DNA of 64,000 nt from Mesodorylaimus sp. YZB2_4 (taxonomy: Eukaryota > Nematoda > Enoplea > Dorylaimida > Dorylaimidae), in NCBI GenBank assembly GCA_030248295.1, contig JASANH010001160.1, forward strand, positions 62,001 through 126,000, in the 5' to 3' direction. The notes beneath the pieces were generated by a model. That model had not been told where the DNA came from. It did no database searches and saw nothing but the letters and a program-made list of their open reading frames with translations. How positions within the stretch are numbered: position 1 is the stretch's first letter; each line of letters opens with the position of its first letter. Positions 56,795 through 64,000 of the stretch are shown here, one piece after another. The position numbers and the translations under genes were made by a program.

Positions 56795-57876
56795 ACTGAC
56801 GACTTCTTGCACTCGATCAGCTTTTTCTAATTTTCTCGACTTGCCTTTAGGATTTAGTGCTGGTGATGGACTGCTTGGTCGTGTTTTAAAGCAGCGCTTT
56901 TCAATAGCTATCCTATTCTGGAGTGTGGTTTCGCGCGAACTTTCAACAATGGCTAGGTTTCAAATGATTGTTTAATTTCCCTATATTTGGTGCAGATTGC
57001 TTCTTTTAGGCTCATCTTGAACAATAAGAGATACCAGAAGCTCTCTTTGACGAAAGATATCATTCGTGAGTCCAGCTGGAACTGGCGGATAAAGCGAGAT
57101 CGTATGCTATTGGGCTCCCAATGTAAACAAACCCTGCCTGAATGACCGTCGTGCAAACTCAACGCGTCATTCATTATGCATAATTTTGCTCTTCTGCGCT
57201 CCTTGTGCAAAGCTACATCTTGCTGCTGTTAACGGGACTGTACAGTAAGCCGGGGCATAGTTTGTCCAATTCAATCACGTCTTCAGTTCGTCCAGGGCAT
57301 CCTCTGCCAGCACGCATCCTGTGTTGATAACGGGCAAGAAAAGGGTGTGCTTCCAGACTGGTTTTCTAGAACTACTTTCCTTATTATCCACGTTTGACAT
57401 GTCTTTCGACGGGTACTGGGTGAGTCGACCTGGAGCCATGCACTTCCAATGCGCCATTTGGCAACCAGATTTGAACTACGGTCAAACCTGTCTTGGCTGC
57501 TGGCCCAAGCAATACAGCCAACCCCTCAGCTAGTAACTGATCTTTTTCGAATCTTGCTATCCCATCTGAATCTTGTACAGGGCGACACGAAGATCCAGTT
57601 CAGCGGCATTCAGTGCTTCCAGACGGCCCCATACACCACAGAAGCGTCTTTCAACAGAAACGCCCACTGATATACCACTAAGGTATACCACAACGCGCTA
57701 AAACCCTTTACTCTGGGCTCATCGACCCATCTGCACACGGAAACCTGGCATAGCCCATAAATCACACGAAATTAAGGTGCTTATGTACAAGTAAGAAAAA
57801 ACCGAACCATTTGAAAAAAAGAAATTGTCTTGAAAAATAAACACCCAATTGAACACACTGTATGTGACGAGCCCAC
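56795..57876. other. Intergenic between CAP and anillin genes
   Basis: Contains a diverged family 1 SINE copy. No gene supported. Confidence 0.4.
57285..57540 (-). mobile_element. SINE-like element, diverged family 1 copy
   Basis: On the minus strand a head GGTTGGCTGTATTGCTTGGG with CCAGCAGCC and a B-box-like GTAGTTCAAATC are followed by the subfamily blocks seen at 20689 and 39144 (GGGTGAGTC complement, AACCAGT, GGATGCGTGCTGGCAGAGGA). Confidence 0.6.
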
Positions 57877-60800
57877 TTACTGCGTCGTGTCTGTCCCCCA
57901 CATACGTGCGTGTCGGAGGTACTGATTGATTTTGCTGCACCAAGCCATCTGCTCTTGCTTGGTGTCCGAGGCGAATATAAAGCTAAAAAAGGACCAAGTA
58001 AGGAAGGGCAACAGAATATCGTCAGATATCACTAACAATACAACAAAGTCTTCCTGACCACTCCTATCAATACCTAGAAGACGTGCCTGTACCAATGGGC
58101 ATGGGGGCCCACCTGTCTTGCGATTAGTCAGCAAAACAGTTGTCAAGAGATCTCATGCATTTTTACCCCCACCCCTTGAGCCTCATAGGTTCAGAGTAAA
58201 CAAAGGAATTATCGATGGCAGTTGCCGTTACTACATTAATTATTGGGGCAAGACATTTTCCACCAAACCTTCAAAATTCTCTTAAAAGGCGGGAAAGTTA
58301 CCTCAAACGCAGTTTTCCGCTCCCCTCAGCATCCCGAGCTTCACATAAAATAGTGGAAGCCTACGGTAAGGTTGGGAATAACCTAGCCCCAAGACACGTT
58401 TATAAACACTTGTGCAACTGGAAATTCTACATAATGGCGCCATGACAACTTAAGCTTTAGGGTTCACGTACTGATAGATATAATCTGCTGCATTAGGGTC
58501 CTACCGATCTGCCTACGTTTCAAATTATCAAACTTTTGAAAACCAGCTGATGGGATTTGGAATGACTAGCATTAAAATCATTAGAAAAGGGGAAGCTCGC
58601 TTCTCACCTCATACATACTAGTTTAGACTTAAATCCCCTCATGTATGCACAGCGCATACAAACAGACAGCAGACAAATACGGCTAACAATCGGCTGCCTC
58701 ACCCCGACTCAGTTCGGGCACACCATATGGACAAGGTCGATCCATCCCTTCGCCATTAGTGCCAAAGAGCATTATTTACCTAAAACCGTCACGCGTATTG
58801 AATGAAAATGAATTCGCACGCGCCGTGACTTCCAAGGGAGCTGGGCCCGCGGTTTCCGAAATGCACATCTTCAAATCGACGTCAAAGATAGGTCGCTAAA
58901 AGGTAATTATATACTATACTTAAATCGGGCCGCATTGGGTACGAGTCCAATACCTTATTCTCGCTTTCGTCCTCGGGATATTTCCAAAACTTGATCTGGT
59001 CGCCATCCAATCGACACCAAAATCGATTCCAAGCAGCTGTTCCACCAATTTCTTCGTAACAGTTCTGAAATACACGAGTCATGGTTAAGAAGAGTCGAGG
59101 AATATCATAAGCCAAACATACCAAAAATCCACATTCCGTCTCCACGCCAATATCGTCGGGCACGCAGCGAAGGTCCAATTGCACGCCTCCTTCCACAGGA
59201 AACCCGTACTGAGTCTAAAAATTAAATGTTTAGAAATTCTTGTCACACTGACTTATTTTCGCGTGCGTGGACGAAAGGGAATAGGGTATGGTCAGCTAAA
59301 AATTCAAGGGTCCTCTTGCATGTTTTAATCACCCTACCCAAGAAAACTGATAAAAAAGCAGAAAACCAGCTCGAACTGATATTTCTCGTCAAGAAGTCCT
59401 CTTAAGAATCCCAGACCTTGCCCATACCTAGTATGATTATCTCCCACACTTACGTCATGCAAAGCGAATCGTCGTCGATTTACTGAGTCACGCATAATGG
59501 TCATACGTCCAGCTGATCGAAAAGCTATGTCGGCCACAGCAGCAGGCCCACCAAGACTACTCGCATGCGGTGCTAAAAACTCAAAATCAGTTCTACGAAA
59601 ATATACAGAAGTGGGAAAATCAGAACACTCACCACTGCTATTTCCAAATAACCCCAGCAGAGTTCGCTGTTTCCCTAAAGTTCCAGACTTCGGTCGATCC
59701 AAACCATATTTTTCATTGTGCGTCAATTGTTCCCGAACAGTTTGCTGTAAGAGGAAGACGCAAAAAATTACTTGAAAATTCTGTATTAACAACTAGCTAG
59801 AACTCACCAACACGTATAGCTCCAAAGAAATGGCAAAATCCGGCGGCAAACGCTTGAACTGAAAATAATTAGTGAACGTCACTTCGCCAGTTTGCATCGC
59901 TTCATCGCTGCTAATCATGTGCGTCACGTGGAAAGTGTCGCGGTATTTCAAAATGCAAATGAAATAGAATAACTCGTCCATCAGAGCTAAAACAAGGCTT
60001 AAGTTACAAAATAGAAGCTACGACAGTATCAGAAAACACTTACGACGAAACTGCGCCATTTGATCAAAGAATCCTCGCTGCAACGGCACTGTAATCTGAT
60101 TTATCGTGCAAGTGCCCAGTGGTGGCGATGGATAGAATGGCAATCGATTGCGGTAGCAATCGTCCAAACGATTGCGCTCCTCAATGAGGCATCGACGGTG
60201 CTCAGCTGAAAAACGAATCAGGACTTGACCAAAGGGGCCCTGGAAATCCAGTCTAGTTACTGCATTACGTGCCTTCTTGCTTTATCTGGACTCACTGTAA
60301 ATAAAGCCCGAAAAAGGTGCACATGGGGTGGGGACCTTGCATGCAACATAACTACAATTTAAAAAGTTAGGGCCCCCTCACCCCGTGGTTTGTTTATAAT
60401 AACAGACTTAAAATTTTTGAGTTTATTTTTTTATTAGTAATGATCCAATAACTTACTCGCAACCAAAAGATTTTTTTGAGCCTCCACCTCTTCGATCGAT
60501 GCACGAAATTCGTTTCTTTCCTTGCAAACATTCAGCGCTCGACTCAGCTGCGATATGTGCGTCTGTTTTTCTTCGATTTTGGCTCGCAACGATTGCACCT
60601 TTTGTTCATATTCTGCCGCGGTCATCTTCTTGGCCTTGTCGCCATCGTTGCGACCGTGGCGTTGCTCGTTGAACCCGCTCGATGCTGGTGTGGTGGGAGG
60701 GATCACGACCACAGACGGTGGACGCACGCTGGTTTGTACGCGTTGTTGTTTCTTCCGATATTGACTGACGGTGTAGACCAACGAGACGGCACCAGCCGTC

Positions 60801-63800
60801 GGTTTCTCCGGCTCCACAAACGCATGACCGATGGCCTTCGGAGGTGACTTTGTAGCTTCGCTAGCACTGGCAATCATCTCATCGAAATAATCGCTGAGGG
60901 CAGACGAGTTGTGGCTGCTTGCTTCAGTCATTGGCGACATGGCGGCTGGAGACAACGCTTGGGAAATCACCACCGCTTCAGCGGAAAGCTTTTCTGGTGT
61001 ATTTTCTTCTTTCGGAGTCGTCGAGCGCGTAAAATCGACTGCTGGGTTATCCGGTTTTGAGGGTATTTGCAGCGGCGCTGGAGCTATAGCGGACGGCAAC
61101 GGCAATTGCAACTGCCTAGACGGAGGTTGCACCTTGATAGCTGGACGCTGAGGCGGAGCAGCACAAGCCATACGAGCTGCAGCCGATGTCAATGCGTCAT
61201 TCTCGGACTACAAGAACGAGAAATCTGTGTCGAACAAAAAAATAAAACCCTGGCGGATAGACTTACCATTGAATCATCCGGATTAACTGGCACGCCAGAA
61301 CGTGCCGCCTTTTCGAATCGGCATCGCAATTTGTTCACATCCTGACGAGGACGCGTATCGACGCCACTCGTGACCATCCTCTTCGACGACGAGTTGGAAG
61401 CCGCAGTACTCGCGGCTGCTGAAGAAGCTGGAGTGACAGATCCACCAGCTTGACGCTCGCGACTGGTCGACGTCACGACGAGCTTCCCAATTGACCTTGG
61501 CGCTGGACTCTTCTCGGCCATGGAAGTTTGTATTTGGTTTTCCCACAAGCCAGCCATCGCAGAAACTTTTCCAGGCGTCGTAGCTGGTTTTTGAATTTGG
61601 TTGCCGAAAGACGGACTTGACGCCGAAGCACCAGCACGATCGGTAACCAATAGATTCGCCAGACCCCCTAGTTTCTTTGGTTGACCTTGCCCCACCGTCG
61701 TTTGCGGTGCTACAGTTGCCGTTGCTATCTTTTTCGGTAACGAGTCCGACGATGTTTTTTGCATGGGCGGTGGAGCCGGGACGTTTCCATTCTTCAGCGA
61801 CGTAGCAAAATATGCCGTTCCTGGCAACGGGAGCGGAGCAGGTATGACACTGTCCACCGTTCTGGCAGTTGACTCGCCTTGATCATGGGCCGCGACCGTT
61901 TCGTTGCCATCGTTCTCATCAACGCGACGATAGAAGGATTCGATACCACTGTCAGCAACTGGACGATTCTCGACCTTGGAAGGCGTCAATTGAACAGTAC
62001 GATTCGAGGTGCGAGTCAAAACTGGCGACTGAGTTCCAAGAGCTGTGACAGACGTACCCCAACGATTTGGCGATTGGTCTTGACGGCGAGTCGAGAATGT
62101 AACGTGTTTATGATGACGTGTTTCCACTTCAAAATTATCCAAGTTCGCTGCTAATTCGGCGAAACGACTTTTACAACTGTCGGTCGCTCTGCTAAACGTT
62201 GATGACGTTGCGCTTGAAGCTGGCGATGGTGCATCCGAAGCCGTTTCAGTGACTTGGTAATCAATCCCTTTGGCCATTGCTTCTAGCTCATCCAATGGAT
62301 AAAATGTGCGTGGTGGCTTCGATGGCGTCACTTCGATCGATTCGCTCGCGGCAGCTGTTTCCTTGAATGATGATTTCTTGGAAGGCGTATCTGAAATCCA
62401 GCAAAATATTAATTCATGGTACACACTGGAGGTACCATGGCAGCATCGACCGATCCGCTACAAAAATGAAAGATTGGTGGTGATGACGCGTTTGGCACTG
62501 CGTCCTTCACCATGCCCTCTTTCCTCGCTGTCACTCTGTAAGACCACTCTAAAGGACACAGGAGAGCTAGCTAGTGCCTGCAGCGGGATCTGACACAAAA
62601 ACGGGATTTTCTCATTATAATATGCCACATCATATTACTTCCTAGAAGATACACCACAAAAAATCATTAGTTGCTGATCCGGCCGATCAAACAGTCGGAT
62701 CGGCTCAGCCGAATCGGTAGATGCTGAGCTGGCATATACCTGGGACTGATCGGTTAGCTAAGATATTGTCAACGACATCCCGTACATATTTTACCTCATG
62801 GATTTAGGGAAAGGGAATTTTTGCTTTAACTGTAGGTGTAGTCGTTGCATGTTGTTTGTGAAAACAGTTGCGAGGAATGCAAATTTCACAAAAAATTAAA
62901 AACTTAGTTTGATAAGAAACCTGATCGGCATATCAAACGAGCAATTTCAGTGAACTGTGACAATAACACACAAGGATCGCCATCACCAGTGTTGATTGCG
63001 CACCACTGGCAAAGGCTGATATGAGGCTGGCTTTACCCTCATATCAGCCTTATTCCGGACTAAAAGCCTAAGCCTACTATCAGTAAGCTAACCTATGTTG
63101 GGGACCAAACAGCAAAAGTGCCCGAAGCTCCCTTTTTTTCTAGGTTTTCCAACCTAGTAGGAGCACTGATCATTGGCTGAAATCTATACCTATGCACCAC
63201 AGATGAAACTAGTTTTGGCAACTGCCTAGTCCAATGTCCACCGATACCAGAATCGTTTAAGAGCTGCATTACTAACCCGTCTTTTGTTCCCCTTTCACAA
63301 AGTAGTGAAACGAGGCCCAGAACCTAGAATGTATCAGAGAAGGAACCATGATGTCAGCAACACATGCTTACCAGTTTTTTCCTTATCTTTGGCAGGGTCG
63401 TTTTCGTCATTTTCGTTTGCGCCCATCGACTTTCGTTTCTTAAAATTGGTGCTGTCGCTAGCAGCCGACGATGTCGAATTGGGCGTGCTGTCTTCCAAAC
63501 TTGACATAGTTGAAATTTTCGACGGCGTTCCAGTGGTAACGGATTGCAATTCTTTATCAAGTTGTTCTTGCCGTTGACGAGTTTTTTGCAAGATGTACTA
63601 AAAGGAATAATGTTAGCCAGAGACAGTGACCATAACTTATTTATTTCCATTAAACTGAGACTCGCGCAAAACTTCCATTGCTTCACAAAACAAAGCTCAA
63701 CAAGACCACCCCACGCCACGCTAAGCATAGACCCATCCCAATTTTTCTTTTTGAAAGCCCCGCACATCAAGGACAGAGACGACGCCACCACTCACCTCAG

Positions 63801-63813
63801 TTGTCGGATCCAT
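57877..63813 (-). CDS. ANLN: Anillin, actin-binding contractile-ring scaffold (complete)
   Basis: Twelve minus-strand exons: 63796..63813, 63372..63597, 61267..62390, 60457..61207, 60044..60205, 59808..59986, 59633..59744, 59454..59572, 59122..59214, 58954..59064, 58780..58895 and 57877..57982. They join in frame to 1038 residues. The start MDPTTEYILQKTRQRQEQLD is the anillin N-terminal signature. A long Ser/Thr/Pro/Ala-rich region follows (the usual actin- and myosin-binding part), then a coiled coil at about 650-706 (EQKVQSLRAKIEEKQ), the anillin homology domain at about 710-900, and a C-terminal PH domain at about 905-1035 (GFLNCYEEIGGTAAWNRFWC, IKFWKYPED, ASDTKQEQMAWCSKIN). Anillin links RhoA, septins, F-actin and myosin II at the cleavage furrow. 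The first coding exon is six codons. Seven of the eleven introns are 57-64 nt. Confidence 0.96.
62445..62770 (+). repeat. Dispersed ~300-bp repeat, copy 2 (anillin intron)
   Basis: Colinear with 17095-17415 (shared blocks listed there), including the GTTGCTGATCCGGCCGAT stretch and a following inverted CGGATCGG/CCGAATCGG. It lies in the 981-nt intron between anillin exons 2 and 3 and is antisense to the anillin gene. Confidence 0.7.
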
Positions 63814-64000
63814 TTATAAGTGGGCGTCTCGACTCGATGACGAAGAGATAAAACCAAGAGGTAAAGATTCAAAAACAAGTTTTCAAAACGAGTTGGCTGC
63901 ACGACACGAATTTTGCAAGATCAAAACAAACACAATCAAGCTGGCGTCGTTTTTCGAAAATGGGATTCGATTTGAATATCTCACGATTCGTCGCGCACAT
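63814..64000. other. Upstream region of anillin (5' UTR/promoter side)
   Basis: No coding frame. The anillin start at 63813 lies 187 bases from the window edge. Confidence 0.35.

Noticed and set aside
60476-61345. Plus-strand frames across anillin exons
   Set aside because: Antisense shadows of a long G/C-rich coding exon.

Overview
This window is animal nuclear DNA. Almost every recognisable gene is interrupted by spliceosomal introns. The gene set is metazoan: anillin, a two-pore potassium channel, a four-EF-hand protein, a CAP-domain secreted protein, collagen prolyl 4-hydroxylase, a NIDO-AMOP-VWD-sushi surface protein and 7TM receptors. Many introns are only 52-75 nt, gene spacing is moderate, and the two receptors are very divergent. 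This suggests a small-genome invertebrate, perhaps an ecdysozoan such as a tardigrade. The species call is inference only.

Layout. At 0.5-0.9 kb lies the 3' end of a prolyl 4-hydroxylase alpha gene. At 1.75-2.8 kb is an intronless 7TM receptor. A palindromic element occupies 3.5-4.5 kb, and 4.5-8.5 kb holds no supported gene. At 8.5-9.9 kb (minus) is a four-EF-hand protein. At 12.7-14.3 kb is a spliced gene for a charged, low-complexity protein. At 15.6-17.8 kb is a histone H3 variant that looks like a centromeric H3. At 18.6-21.1 kb is a graveyard of mobile elements: a dead mariner broken by SINE-like copies. At 22.9-25.7 kb is the K2P channel. At 29-35 kb are a duplicated fragment and the full copy of the NIDO/VWD gene, with a MATH-BTB gene between them. 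At 35.4-38.1 kb an adenylate kinase 3 homologue and a MIF4G-domain gene converge tail to tail. At 39.1-40.1 kb one SINE is inserted inside another. At 45.1 kb is a small secreted cysteine-rich gene, at 49-50 kb a second 7TM receptor, at 52.8-54.4 kb a secreted repeat protein, at 55.3-56.8 kb (minus) the CAP protein, and at 57.9-63.8 kb (minus) a complete anillin.

The genes do not form one pathway and there is no operon structure. What unites the window is its repeats: at least ten copies or fragments of one tRNA-derived SINE family, a second SINE family with a pentamer tail, a roughly 300-bp repeat found in the introns of both the H3 variant and anillin, and about 30 copies of the heptamer TACTGTA/TACAGTA outside exons. 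The items most worth follow-up are the H3 variant, the histidine-rich tail on the adenylate kinase, two secreted proteins with exact internal cysteine periodicity, and the frame break shared by the NIDO/VWD gene and its duplicate.

Exon borders were deduced by eye from reading-frame continuity, splice-site consensus and family similarity. No search was run.
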